Source of the DNA: Cenococcum geophilum 1.58
Lineage: Eukaryota > Ascomycota > Dothideomycetes > Gloniales > Gloniaceae
NCBI GenBank assembly: GCA_001692895.1
Contig: KV748254.1
Location: 310,001-374,000, forward strand
DNA length: 64,000 bases
Direction: 5' to 3'
Below the pieces are notes generated by a model. It ran no database searches. It saw only the letters and a list, made by a program, of their open reading frames with translations, and had not been told where the DNA came from. Below, one piece after another: positions 24,079 through 36,620 of the stretch. Within the stretch, counting starts at the first letter, position 1; each line of letters starts with the position of its first letter. Made by a program: the position numbers and the translations under genes.

Positions 24079-26500
24079 ATGTCGGACAATAAGCCCACCT
24101 TTAACTTTGGTGGCGCCGCTGGGAACAACAATTCGAACTCCCCCTTCGCATCTAAGCCGACTGGGAGTCTGTTTGGGGGAGGCAACGATGCAAACACTGG
24201 ACCCGGTTCTTCACCGTTTAACTTAGAAGGAAACAAGCCGCAACCCTCTTTATTCGGCTCCACGGGTGCCCAAAGCACACCGAATACCTCTGGTCCAGGC
24301 TTGTTTGGTGGCCAGGCGACGTCTGGACCAGAGCAGCAGAAGTCGTTTGGCGGAAGCACAACACCCAGCACCTTTGGATCAAGTAACACTGGAAATTCCG
24401 GAGGCATTTTCGGTGCGGCTAGCACCTCTAATACTACTCCTACTCCATCCTTTTCTTTTGGTCAGAAACCAGCCACTACTTCGGCATCCAGTACCACTGG
24501 CAGCCTGTTCAGTGGTGCGACCACATCTACCCCTTCTGCAACCCCTGCGCAGGCACCCTCTGCCAATCTCTTTGGAGCTTCCACCGGTGGCTCAGGATCA
24601 GGGTCAGGTTTTGCGGGATTAGGCTCGACCCCATTCGCAGCTTCAGGATCTACGACACCTGCACCAAACAAACCTTCATTGAGTTATGGTTTTGGGTCCA
24701 CCACGCCTGCAGGACCACCGCCAGGAGGTAATACTGGTAATATTTTTGGTAATCAAGGTAACCAAGCCACTTCCGGCGCCCAGCAGGCTCCTTCCAGTGT
24801 CTTTGGGAGCAAACCGTCCACTGCTTCCTCTGCTCCTACACCGAGTCTATTTGGAGCTGCTGGCTCAAGTACCTCAAACCTCTTCGGTGGAAATGCGAAT
24901 AAGCCCGCTCAGCAGGCACCTGGATCCCTTTTCAACCCGAACAAACCTGCAACCAGCACCGCGCCATCAGAACCAGGTACCCCTTCACAAGGCCCTCAAA
25001 CAACACAGGCACAGCAGTCCACGGCTACTCGCTCGGGCTTTTTCGGTTTCCAGACACAGAGTTCTAGTACGCAAGGGGCGCAAGCAACACCCAATAAGCC
25101 TTTATTTAATCTTGGTGGGGTGACACCCGCTGCTTCCTCCACTCCGAATAACCCACCAGCTTTCTCTCTTAGAGGTCAAACATCCTCAACACCACAATCA
25201 GGCACTTCACAAATCGTCACGACAAGCGCTGGGACTACTCCCGGTTTGTTCAATCTGGAAGGCGCTAAGAGCACCCCAACAACCACGTCTGCCGCACCCA
25301 TGAGCAGTCTGTTCCCTAATATGGGTCAAAGCCAATCAGGAGGAACGCTTGCTGCCGGTGCAGGCCCGGCTATCACCAGCACAACACCGACATCTTCCTT
25401 ATTCTCTAATCTTGGCAAGCATCCTTCCGCAACGACGACTACACCAGCTGCCGCAGCATCGACGACCGCTGCGTCAACGGCTCTACCGGCCGCTAGTTCA
25501 GCTACCGCAACAAGCCTAGGTGCTGCAACGACCAGTGCACCAGCTCCGACCAGCTCTCTCTTCTCAGACCTTGGCGTTAAACCCGCAGCCACATCCGCTT
25601 CCCAACCCTCCACATCTGCTGCTGCGCCCGCCACCTCAACAACAGCAACCCTGAATTTCGGCAGCTCGACCGCCGGCCCAGCACCCACAGCCCAATCCCG
25701 CTTGAAGAACAAATCCATGGACGAAATCATCACACGCTGGGCGTCTGACCTCTCTAAATACCAGAAAGAATTCCAAGCCCAAGCCGAGCAAGTCGCAATC
25801 TGGGACCGCACGCTTGTCGAAAATAGCGATAAGATCTCGAAATTGTACAGCAAGACTTTCCAAGCCGAACGAGATGCAGCTGAAGTAGAGCGACAGCTGA
25901 CCCTTGTAGAAGGACAGCAGGAGGAGCTGGGCATGTGGCTTGAGCGCTATGAAAAGGAGGTTGACGAGATGATCAAGAACCAGGTTAGGGGGAGAGAGGG
26001 ACTGCAAGGTCCGGATCAGGAGAGAGAGAGAACGTATGTTCCCAACTCAGTTCTTGAGTTTCTTGCTTCAACATTTATTGATTTATGTATAGATACAAGC
26101 TTGCTGAGAAACTGTCCGACCGCCTCAATGAGCTTAACAGGGACCTTACAGAGATGATTGACGAGATCAACGGCGTCTCTCAGACCCTGTCTAAATCTAA
26201 CAAATCAGATGATCCTGTAAGCTTACCGCTCCCTTTCTCTCTATATTTTGTCTTTCTTGAAACTAACTTGTATATACTTAGCTCTCTCAAGTCGTCCGCG
26301 TCCTCAATTCGCATCTTGGCCAACTCCAGGCCATTGATTCTGGCGCCACGGCCCTGCAAGCCAAGATTGCTGCTGCGCAGAAGGAAGGCCAACGTCTGGG
26401 CGGCGCCAATGGATGGCAGGAACTTGGATCCGATCCTGCGGAAGACTTCTATCGGAGTTTCAGAGGGAGCAGAACAGAGAGATTTAGTGGTGTGAGTTGA
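24079..26500 (+). CDS. nsp1: nuclear pore FG nucleoporin Nsp1
   Basis: This is a central-channel nucleoporin of 765 residues, join(24079..26033,26093..26216,26282..26500). The start MSDNKPTFNFGG opens directly into the FG domain (to about residue 535). That domain is rich in SLFG, NLFG, FGS and PSFSFG repeats in Ser/Thr/Ala/Pro spacers. The C-terminal Nsp1_C coiled coil begins SRLKNKSMDEIITRWASDL and continues through WDRTLVENSDKISKLY, YKLAEKLSDRLNELNRDL and LSQVVRVLNSHLGQLQAID. It is the part that assembles with Nup57/Nup49 and Nup82 partners. Two introns (59 and 65 bp) lie in the coiled-coil half. The GTATGT donor after GAGAGAAC and the TAG acceptor restore R-T-Y-K-L-A-E-K, whereas reading through ends in a nonsense tail. 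It converges on the ATPase-inhibitor gene. Confidence 0.93.
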
Positions 26501-28500
26501 GTGAACTAAATGGGTCGAGGAAATCAGAGACAAAAACTAGAGTAATTTTGTTGAGTTGGAGGTTTTGAGGGCTGAAGTGTGGATATTGCAATCAATAACA
26601 GCGAAGGCGAGGGGCTGTTTGTTTACCATCTTGTTTGGTGTCCTTTGCTGGAGTTGATAAAGATAAAATGATGATTTTAGGTGGCGGCTCTCTGGACGCC
26701 GGGGTGATCCTGAGTCGTAATGAGATTGCACTGGAATGGAATAGTAAATAGCACTGTAAGATAGGCTGGATAGTCAAGAATCACGATGCAATTTCATTCA
26801 CTGGAGTTACGGCATGCGCAGTTATGAGATACTAGTGGAGAACTGTCAAAGACGTAGAAGGATTGGGTAGAGCATTGTCAATGGCAACACCCGAAGCGAT
26901 GACCAAGAGACTGTTATCCTTCTATAATGCTGTATTCCTATCCAATAGAACCACGCAATCTCTGCCTCATCCTGCTCACTCAACCACTTCAGGCATTGCG
27001 ACCACTCTGTATTAACTCATCCCATCCCATCTTCATGTGCTATCGCGCGGAATGCCACAGCCTCCTTCTCGAAGAACTAGCCTTACTGAGTAGCTCCATT
27101 TTACTTACTCCCGTATTACCTTCACAACTGCGACAAAGCGATGATCAAGTCACTCACGCTGTAACATCGCTGGATACGTTTTCGCAATGCCAGGGACCGC
27201 GTATACCACGCCCATCGGAAACGGGAAGCGGTTGAGCGTGGCGATTGGCACTACGATGACGCTGTTGGAGACGGCTAGGACGTCGAACGCTCTATTAACA
27301 ATGAAGTTGTTAAGACCAAAGCTTTAGTTTGCGAGGCCGAATCCAGCACTGGCGGCGCCACCGGCCGGCACGGTGGGAGAGAAACTAGCGGCAGGAGAGC
27401 GGCAGGAGAGCGGAAGGCTCCGATTACCTCGTCATGTCTGTTACCACGTAATTCACTGCTAGAAAGAACCTTCACCAACACTGGCAAGTAGTAGTTGTAA
27501 AATTTTACTGCTGAGTCGTATGGACTTGAGCATGTTCCGGCTAATTGACCTACATTGAGGGAGTCCGGGTTGGACGGACCGCGGATGATAGAATCTATTT
27601 TTTGGGGAGCGGAGAGATGCTAGTTGGATTATGACTTTGGCAACCTGTTGCCAGAAGCTTCCCGCAAATTGCTCGGGAAACCTTCATAGTCGCTAGGGTT
27701 TGTTGCGGGGGCTTTTTTAACGATGCTGCCGTGGATGTAGTTTATCAATGATTGAAAAGGGAAATACAACTGGATTTTTCATTGCAAAGCTTATAGCCAT
27801 GGACTTTTTAAGATGCAATGTGCGTCCTAACCAAAACATCCCCCCCGGAACCAGAGGATGAGAGAAAGAAGCTGACATCTATTTGGGGCGAAACTTGGGT
27901 TTTTGTTTAGGATAAGTACGTTGAAACAGTACATGTTCACCCTCCAGAGGCTGAAAGGCATCTCGTGAAGAACAGAATCATTTCATTTAACCAATGAGCA
28001 AAAAAGTACTGCCGTAATATGTCGATTTGAAGATTACGCATTGATGCCATATAATGGGTTAGAATGAAGACGATTTTCCATAGTACCTGAATTGAGGAAC
28101 GTCTTTGAGTAACCGCATATCCCATGGCAACGTAGTAAATGTCGGAAAAACTTATTTGTGATCCGCTAGATATGTCCAAGGAGAAAATTTAGACGTCCAG
28201 TGGTTTTCAAAGCTTCCTAACCCTCGAGTGGAGCATTCAGCAAATCTAGTAAACTCTTCTATTGAAGGACATACTTAAGAGTTGTGATAATACTGTTCGA
28301 TTGTACATAGTCTGGAGACTTGCTAGATAGCTGCCCCGGGCATTGCTGAAGGATTTTGATAGGAGGTCTTGAGGGAAAATGTACAATTGTCAACCGCGAT
28401 AAGTCAACTGCCAAGACATTTCCTGGTACCAGAGTGGCCGCAGAGCTTACTCAAACTGCTGCTGCCGTATTCTTAATGACGAATTCCACCACTACCCCAT
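26501..28500. other. 2-kb intergenic region
   Basis: This lies between convergent nsp1 and the ATPase-inhibitor gene. A stretch near 27,190-27,310 reads on the plus strand as a short ordered peptide (TPIGNGKRLSVAIGTTMTLL) that might be a gene remnant, but I cannot name it or find splice-supported flanks. A 10-bp direct repeat (GGCAGGAGAGC) occurs at about 27,391-27,411. Nothing else is seen. Confidence 0.4.
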
Positions 28501-28975
28501 CTAGTTGTGCTCGCCGCCGTGGTCCTTTGTCAAATCCTCGCTGGGAGTAGAGTCAGTCAGAGTCGAAAGCTTGAGTAAGAAAGAGAGTTGTACATGTGCT
28601 TGTCGAGCTCCTCGATGTGCTTTTTCTGAGCTGCGAGCTTCTCTCGGATAGCCAGAAGTCTAAAATAGAGGTGTTTGTTAGTAGATGTTGTGATGGGCTA
28701 TGGTGGAACCAGGAACTCACTTGGCCTTCTCTTCCTGCCTAATGTAGAGCTCCTCGGATGCTGCTTCCCGCCTGGTGAAAGCATCACTAGGGTTGGACAG
28801 TATTAGCTACTTTTCAAGAATGCTGTTCATACCAAATGAACGGAAGGCTTAAGTCAACGTACCCTGCACGCTCGCCAGAGGCTCTTGAGAAGCCGGATCC
28901 CGTATCTCCGCCGGCCATAACTCTTGGAGTTGTGGAGAGAAGACGCCGAGGTGCAAAGAGACGGACGCTTCTCAT
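28501..28975 (-). CDS. inh1: mitochondrial F1-ATPase inhibitor (IF1/Inh1)
   Basis: This is a small matrix protein that blocks ATP hydrolysis by F1Fo-ATP synthase when the proton gradient collapses. Exons are complement(join(28501..28540,28594..28659,28721..28786,28863..28975)), 94 residues. All junctions are GT...AG and frame-consistent: donors GTACGT, GTGAGT and GTACAA, acceptors TAG, TAG and CAG. The N-terminus (MRSVRLFAPRRLLSTTPRVM) is Arg-rich without acids, as for a mitochondrial presequence. Next come a Gly-rich linker (GGDTGSGFSRASGERAG), the inhibitory helix DAFTRREAASEELYIRQEEK and the coiled coil LLAIREKLAAQKKHIEELDK. The protein ends in EDLTKDHGGEHN. Each exon is under 115 nt, which hides it from ORF-based detection. 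The length is close to that of yeast Inh1. It is divergent from the 14-3-3 gene. Confidence 0.9.
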
Positions 28976-30430
28976 GACGTTTGTTCTGAGCATTGTTAGG
29001 GTAATTGTGGTAGAGAGAGAAAGGGTGGGTTGTGGAGCAATTTGTATGGTGGAGAAAGTTGGATCTGGTGATGAGCTGATGATTTAAACAGCTGCCAGTA
29101 GTTGGCTATTGGCTTGGCCTACGGAAGATCCTCGCACGTGATCCGCAGCCCCGTTCCTGCCTTCGGCGGAACATATCAAGTAGGCCAGCATGTATTGGCC
29201 TATCTGGGTAGCTTGCGAAGGGCTGTTGGGTGCATAGCAGAGGCAAAATCCTAGTGTGCAGCAAACTGAATGACTTCGTGTTGAAAGGTTAGGCCAAAAC
29301 ATAACTCTATACTGAAGCTCAGCAGTCAAAGCTGGTAGGCATGCGACAGGATAGAGACATGGCATGGAAAGGCATCGTCGAGGCGAGATCTGAAGACCCC
29401 AGCCTGTTATTGGGGGAACTACGGTTTAGCCAGACACGGTGGTAGGAGTCTAACCCGACGCTCCTTCTCCAGCTATATAAGGCCGTAAGGCCAGAGGCGG
29501 CGATCTAGAGCTCGAGTTACCCCTCTTTGACTTCCAGTTCAACAGAGTTGACGCATGTCTGCCATGAAGGTCTGTCTGAAGGCTCCCAACACAGCAAAAA
29601 GCGTCTTACACCGGTGAAATGAGCATTGCACCCAATGGCAGAGGCTAGAATCACGCAGAAGATGGTGGTGAAGGCCACACCACCTGCTGCGCCGGCCTTG
29701 CTAGCGCCGTGGGTTCGGTCACGGCTTGGCGGCGCTGGGGCGCTTTGCCTCGTTTCTCCCACTCAACTCCAAAGTCGTCTTCGCAAAACAACAACATTCC
29801 CACCTCCAGCTTCTATCTACTTCTCCATCGACTCTCTTCTCCAGATCCCCCATCGCATAATCTCATTCCTGCTACCTGCATTGTCTGACTCCGCCCTGCC
29901 TTCGCTTCCACTCTCATAGCGTTCGTCAAAGGTGAGCCTCCCGTGTCCCTTTCGTCATCTCCCGCTTCCCGCTTCCCACTTCCAAATGCCCTTCAAACCG
30001 CTCTGCACTTCGACCGATTCAGTGTGACCTCCAAGCATCCGCTCTCTGCGAGCAGCGCCATGTGCCACCTAGCTATTCTCGCTACGGGCTATTTCAGCGG
30101 TGTTTGTCGCTTGAACGTCTCAGGATAGACTTCTTGAACTTTACACTTTCCTCCGTCATCAGCCTCTCTATCAACCAAGAAAGCTACGCACAATTATACT
30201 GAATGGCCGCTTGCTACTTGTTGACACCGTTTCCTTCATTGCACTATAACTCATTGACAAACCCGGCCTTATCCTCCCCGGCCCCTCACGTACACTCACC
30301 ATGCCGCACTCGCGCAAAGCGGTTGAATATTTGCTACTATCTCACTGCGACACTCTTCTCAACCACAAGGATTCGCGGTGTCTTTGCTTTATTATACTGA
30401 CGAGAACGCGTCCTAGATCATCAATTCACA
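28976..30430. promoter_or_regulatory. divergent promoter region and 14-3-3 leader
   Basis: This gap separates the outward-pointing starts of inh1 and the 14-3-3 gene. CTATATAAGG at about 29,473 is a TATA-like element. A strongly pyrimidine-rich stretch at 29,760-29,920 (CCACCTCCAGCTTCTATC and similar) is typical of highly expressed fungal promoters. GTGAGCC at about 29,931 could start a leader intron. An 81-codon minus-strand frame at 29517-29762 has one hydrophobic stretch but no known family; I do not call it. Confidence 0.45.
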
Positions 30431-31449
<1,019 letters not shown>

Positions 31450-32275
31450 TTTCACTGTCATGATTCGGTAGCGGAAGTGATCGGGTTTATGGTTGGTTGC
31501 ATTTGGGAAGGGCAAAGACCAGTGTTCAACCGCAAGGAGGGCTTAAGGTGCTACTAAGACAAATGCTTCTTTAGAACTCAAATTCTCATCCTTTGACATC
31601 TTCTCATCGAGCTCCCCCCTTTTCCACTGTTCCGCTCTTGTATGTGCCTGTCCTTTCGTTATGGTTGTGGCTACAGCTTTGGCTTTCTTCAGACATGTCT
31701 TACGAATCCATGATGCGAAAGACCTAGGTGGACTCTGTTGTTGCGGTGTTCTGCTTTTGACAGCATGTCTGCTAAGCTCAAATTATTCCCCAAAAAAACA
31801 ATAATTGGCCTTTTCCCTGCCTGCTGCAGTCACGCGAGCGGTGCAAAAAGAGGAAAATATTCATAGAACAAAGTTTTTCATTCATCTAATTCGCCTGCTT
31901 GCTGTTTCCTGGATGGTATGAAACGTAGACCGGTTCGTGACGGTTTCTTTTGCTATCCAACATCTCAATAGGGATTGAGACAATCCCTGCAAATCCCTGA
32001 TGTACTGTGACTAACGCGCAGAGAACAAATGTAAACTATCTACAGGGTGCCCAGGTACCTGCTCAATAGAAACGATTACTCACGTGATCAAATTTGGTTC
32101 GTAATCTTTTTTAAGCTAGCGCCGGAATAACAGCCAGGCCGTCCTTCTCGGTAGATCACGTCTGAGGCGGTTAAGCGCGTCTTGTTAAAACTATAAGTAA
32201 AATCCGCTAAGCGGAGATTACGGATATCTAATTTATTTATTTATATAACGCGTTATTATTACTACAGTGATGTTC
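31450..32275. other. 14-3-3 3' flank and boundary to AT-rich DNA
   Basis: The first 400 bp are probably 3' UTR and intergenic DNA. From about 32,100 the sequence turns AT-rich with TATTTATTTATATAACGCG-type stretches, marking the edge of the transposon compartment. No gene is seen. Confidence 0.5.
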
Positions 32276-32312
32276 GCGGCTCGGCTGAGCGCCCGCTGAG
32301 TCGCTGAGCCGC
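32276..32312. repeat. GC-rich imperfect hairpin
   Basis: GCGGCTCGGC at 32276-32285 pairs with GCTGAGCCGC at 32303-32312 (nine of ten positions). GCTGAG occurs three times inside. It is an isolated GC-rich structure between AT-rich flanks. Confidence 0.5.
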
Positions 32313-32344
32313 ACGTGACATTAATAGCCTCCGTCGACATATTC

Positions 32345-32689
32345 GAATAACGTGTTCTATCAGTCATCCGGTAGCCCCAAAAACCACCAAAAATTGGAAA
32401 AACTGCGCCTTAATAATAAATACCAAAATTTTATAATTAGCCTTTTATACCCATTTTAAACCTCTTATTAGATTTAAAAAATAATCTATTAAGTAGCTCT
32501 GGAGATATCACGGATATTGTAATTTAGCTTAAAATTAGGGGCTAAAACCAAATATCTTAATATAGGCGTAAAAGGCTAATTATAAAATTTTAGAATTTAT
32601 TATTAAGCCATTGTCGAGATATTAAGGTGCAGTTTTTTTAATTTTTAGTAGTTTTTGGGGCTACCGGATAACTAATAGAATACGTTATC
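32345..32689. mobile_element. foldback/MITE-like element, about 120-bp inverted arms
   Basis: The left arm (from GAATAACGTGTTCTAT) and the reverse complement of the right arm (GATAACGTATTCTATTAG) match over roughly 120 bp. They share ATCCGGTAGCCCCAAAAAC, the AAAAACTGC(G/A)CCTTAAT block and AAATTTTATAATTAGCCTTT. Arm-to-arm differences are mostly C/T or G/A, as RIP would leave. The element is about 345 bp, non-coding, and has a relative at 8204-8284. Confidence 0.75.
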
Positions 32690-32848
32690 TTACCCCCTAC
32701 TAATTAAGCCGCTAATACGCGTATACTATTAGCCTATTAGGCCAGTCGTGCGCCTATATATTTACCCTATATAGAAAGGTTACTTATCCACTCGCTAAGC
32801 GACCTGTATATAGGGTAAGTATACTTTCTCTACCTCTCCTCCTGTTGG

Positions 32849-33005
32849 TGTTACAGGGTAACTCACTAATACTACTTAAGTAAATATAGTAAATGTTAGT
32901 TATAAAGCTTGTTGTTTAGAATTAGGGGGTAGGTAAGGAACTTAAGGTTCCTCACTACGCTAGTGCCGCGGCGATACATGACGACCGCTTACCCTATTCC
33001 TGATA
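32849..33005 (-). repeat. copia 3' LTR
   Basis: This is 157 bp, nearly identical to 41491-41647 (shared run CACTAATGCTACTTAAGTA with one change; TAGGTAAGGAACTTAAGGTT exact). Read on minus it runs from TATCAGGAATAGGG to GTAACA, against TGTTGGGAATAGG to TATAACA in the other copy. A purine-rich AAAAGAAGAG just upstream on the minus strand could be the polypurine tract. Confidence 0.75.
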
Positions 33006-33379
33006 CTAGCAACTCTTCTTTTATAGTTGCTATCTATATATACTTATAGATTGCTACTATATAAAGATATAAAGCTAAGGAAAAGAAGAAGAAGAAGAAG
33101 AGTGTTAGGGGTTAATATAAAGACAAGGGAGCCGCTAAGGCGCTAAAAGTAAGCGGGCTAATGGCGATTTTTTATACTGGGCATAGAAAATCCTAATTAG
33201 CTAGCTTAATAAATAGCGTCGGTAGAACTACACACCGCCACCTAAATTAATTAGGCGCGGCGCTCTTAGCAAAAATCTAACTAATTAGACAACTTTAACC
33301 GGCGGTTAAAGTTCCATAAGATCTTAACTTCTTTAAACTTCCCTTTTAACCTAACCTTTAACTTATATATATAGAGTAT

Positions 33380-36300
33380 TTATATTAACAAACGTCTCTA
33401 GTGCCTTATTTAGGTTTGCCTTCGTTATTATATTTACCGGGTTATCTTAGCTATTAATTTATTAAATCTTAAAGAGTTCTTAATACTTATAGGACTGTTA
33501 AAGTGCCATAATATCGATTATAAGGCGCTTCTCCTTTATGGTACTAAGCTTAACTAAATACTTATAGAGGGAATATAAGTTGGTGTATACGATTATAGGG
33601 ATAATAGGAAGTTTAAGTTAATCTATAATTATCTTAAGGGTAGTTTTAATTGCAATTGCTATATTAACTCCGCTAACCATTTTATATATCTCTAACGCTA
33701 GGACGCTTTAAGTAACGCGTTTACTCTTAATTAAGCTCTAATAAATAAGATTACTATAGATTATAAAGTTATTCTCTTTAGTAGATTTATTTGTAATAAT
33801 AATCTTATATCCTAGCTAGGAGCTAAAATCTTTATTATTTGCAAATGATCTATTAACGAATACGAAGAGCTTAGCAGTGGGGAGATTAATAAGTATATAG
33901 AGTAGTCCCCGATTAAGATGGCTTATTTACTAGAAAAGATGCTTATTTAGGTTAAGAATATTATCCTTAGTTGGTTCTTAGTATTAGGCGGTAACAGAGA
34001 GATTAAAGGAAGCCTTAGGTTAATAGATAGAAGTAATATAAGCTCCGTAAGCGCGTTGCTCTATATATCCTTACTTTAGAGAATTAACGTTAATAACATT
34101 AATCTTCTTACCTTAACCCTTTTAGCGTAAAGCAATGGAATCCTTATTTAGGGAGAGGATATATCCATTAAAGAGTAATAGTATTATTAAATTAAGTCTT
34201 TTCTTTAGCTTTGCTATAAGGTTTGCCTTTACTAGCTTATCCTCTTTAAGGGCTAAGAATTAGTCGTCTCCTAAGATAATTATATTATTAGTTTATATGC
34301 CAACGATTCTAAATAGAGTTCCTATAGTTATAATAAGGAAGCAGGGATTAAATATAGAAGTAGTTATTAAAAGCTTCTCTTTATAGTGCTTGCTATAAAT
34401 AGCCTACTAATAGGTTTCTGCCTCTGCGATTCCGTATAATGGCTTAAGGACAACTATGATTATATCTTTGGGATATTAGTAGCGAATTTACTCTAGAAGA
34501 TATGCCAATATTAAGCGCTAAAGGTGTATCTCTAATTAGGTATAGGCCTGAGTAATATCTTATAAATAAACCGCCATTCTATTCTTTATTAAGGAGGGAG
34601 CTAGCGTAATAATAACTTATTAACTAGCTCGTTAAATTATAGGGGATTGCGTAAGGATTACTTTTTTGCCGTTATTATTATAACCTTAGATAATAAGCCT
34701 TAATTTCTTAAATAGGGCGTTAGTAGCTTTACCCTTAATCTCATTAACTATTCTTGACTTAAAGATGCGAACTCTATTAAACTTAGTAGGGTTATACTTC
34801 TTAAATTTAAAGACTCCTCTTGCGATAAGACTATCGATCTTCTACTTATTAGATACTTGGAAAGGAGCTCCTAGAGTTATAATATAACCTTCCTTTTAGA
34901 GCTATTTTGCGAGTTTAAAGTTAGCCTTCTCCTTAGCTATTATAAAGGCTATTAATAGCTTAACTTTATTCTTAATAGCGGTAATAAATTGCTCTTTAAA
35001 ATTAATAAGATGTTAGCAATTTTATAATCCCTTTAGGCGACCTCTACCGCGTTATAGTTGCGGCGTATTTACTATAATTATATTAGAATTATAGTCGCCT
35101 TCTAGAGTATATTAATTATAGTTCTTTTTTAGGGCCTCTTTTAGGGTATCCTATAAAGGCTCGGAACTATTATCTTTATAGTAAGGCTTAATAATAATTA
35201 AACGGAATTAAGTAGGTCTATAAGGCATCTAAATAGTGTAAGTTTAACTATTAATTATAATAAGTTAATATGGGCCTAACTACCCTCCCTTTTTACGCTA
35301 TACGCGTACCTTAGACTAGAGTGGCAGATTAAGTATAATTAAGGTATTTAGGCTATTTCTTATTCCTAGTGCGTTATTAACCTAGCATATAGTATAGAGA
35401 TGTCGCACCTCCTTTATTACCTTGCGAATAGCCTTAGCTCGTTATACAACGGAGGGAGATAGTAGAGAATTATTAGTTATTTAAGGGTAGGCGCTAAAGA
35501 CTAGCAATATAGGTATAAGTTTATCTAGGCTAGCGGAATTATTAATAGCTTTAATAGCTATTTGCAAGGTAAGTTCTTTACTAGTATCCTTTAGTTCTAA
35601 AGAGATAATCTTATATACGCGGCGTAATGGCGCGTAATATTACTCTACTTTTCTAATGCTATTATATGCCTTAATAGGGACTTCCTTAACCTTAATTGCT
35701 ATTGCCTTTATCTGTTATTAAAACTCTATAGATAAAAAGTTCTTTTCTATATTATGGACGATTTAATTAGGGGGTCCTAGGTAGATATTAATTTAGTATA
35801 ATTAAAGGGTATCCTATACGTTCTTAGCTAATATATCCTTTAAGAATCGTGCGGCTTAAAAGAAGGTTAAGAAGTTAATAACTTAGAGTACTAGCTTACC
35901 GCTAAAATATATAACGTTAACAATAATATATAAGTTAAAGTTGTAGTTATCTTTAAGGGTAAACTTAAATCGGCTAGGGGACTTCTGGTTTATTTGGTAG
36001 TAATAGTAGTACTTTATAAGATGCTTAATTGCCTTAACCTTAACTTTATAGCCTACTCGCTAAAGAACCCTAAGCAATTAATAAACGGATAGGTGGCTAA
36101 AACGACGGTGTAGTTAACGTAACTCTAACTTAGTTAGGTAGCTTTAAGTAATACTCTTTTTTAGTTAATAAAGAAGCAACTAAGGGTAACCCTACTTGCG
36201 CATAATAGGCACCTAATTATCTCCCTAAATAAGTATATTCTTAAGATTATTAAGCTTAACGCCTAATTTATCTATATCTTTAATGTAAAATAGAAACGGG

Positions 36301-36620
36301 GTGTTTATAGGAACAACGTAAAAGGTAATATACCCTAAGGGGGTTTGGACCCTAATTATGCTAAGAAAGATTATAGTACCCTTACTAAAACGAATTGTGT
36401 ATTGGCCTGCCGTTAAATGGTTAATCTAAATAGAGCTATTAAGCTGCTAAAGGGCTCGAACTTAAGGTTCTCTTACTATAGATACTCCTACGGCTCTGGT
36501 ATCTGGTATAATACTATAGAAGACGTTTACTAAGTATCTGTTATTAAAGGAGAACGCGGAACTCTTTCTTGGCTTATTAAAGATATCTAACTTTATAATA
36601 AAATGGAGCGTAGATTGGTT
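33380..36620 (-). pseudogene. copia pol relic (GAG-pre-IN, RT, RNase H)
   Basis: Conceptual translation of the minus strand, ignoring stops, gives a GAG-pre-integrase-like peptide (DKLGVKLNNLKNILI). Then come copia RT blocks IDSLIARGVFKFKKYN, RIFKSRIVNEIKGKATNALF, ILTQSPII, DITQAYT and VVLKPLYGIAEAETY. The RNase H blocks are KLFVFVNRSFANNKDFSS, KSKRVT, SVLALEIYKMVSGVN, TIKEKRLIIDIMAL and DNPVNIITKANLNKALETFV. Stops are dominated by positions expected to be Trp or Gln, the RIP pattern. The RNase H catalytic Asp (F-V-D-G) appears as Asn. It is non-functional. Six ambiguous bases lie at about 36,677-36,695. Confidence 0.82.

Noticed and set aside
29517-29762. 81-codon minus-strand ORF with a hydrophobic segment upstream of 14-3-3
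   Set aside because: It overlaps the pyrimidine-rich promoter of the 14-3-3 gene and has no family match.
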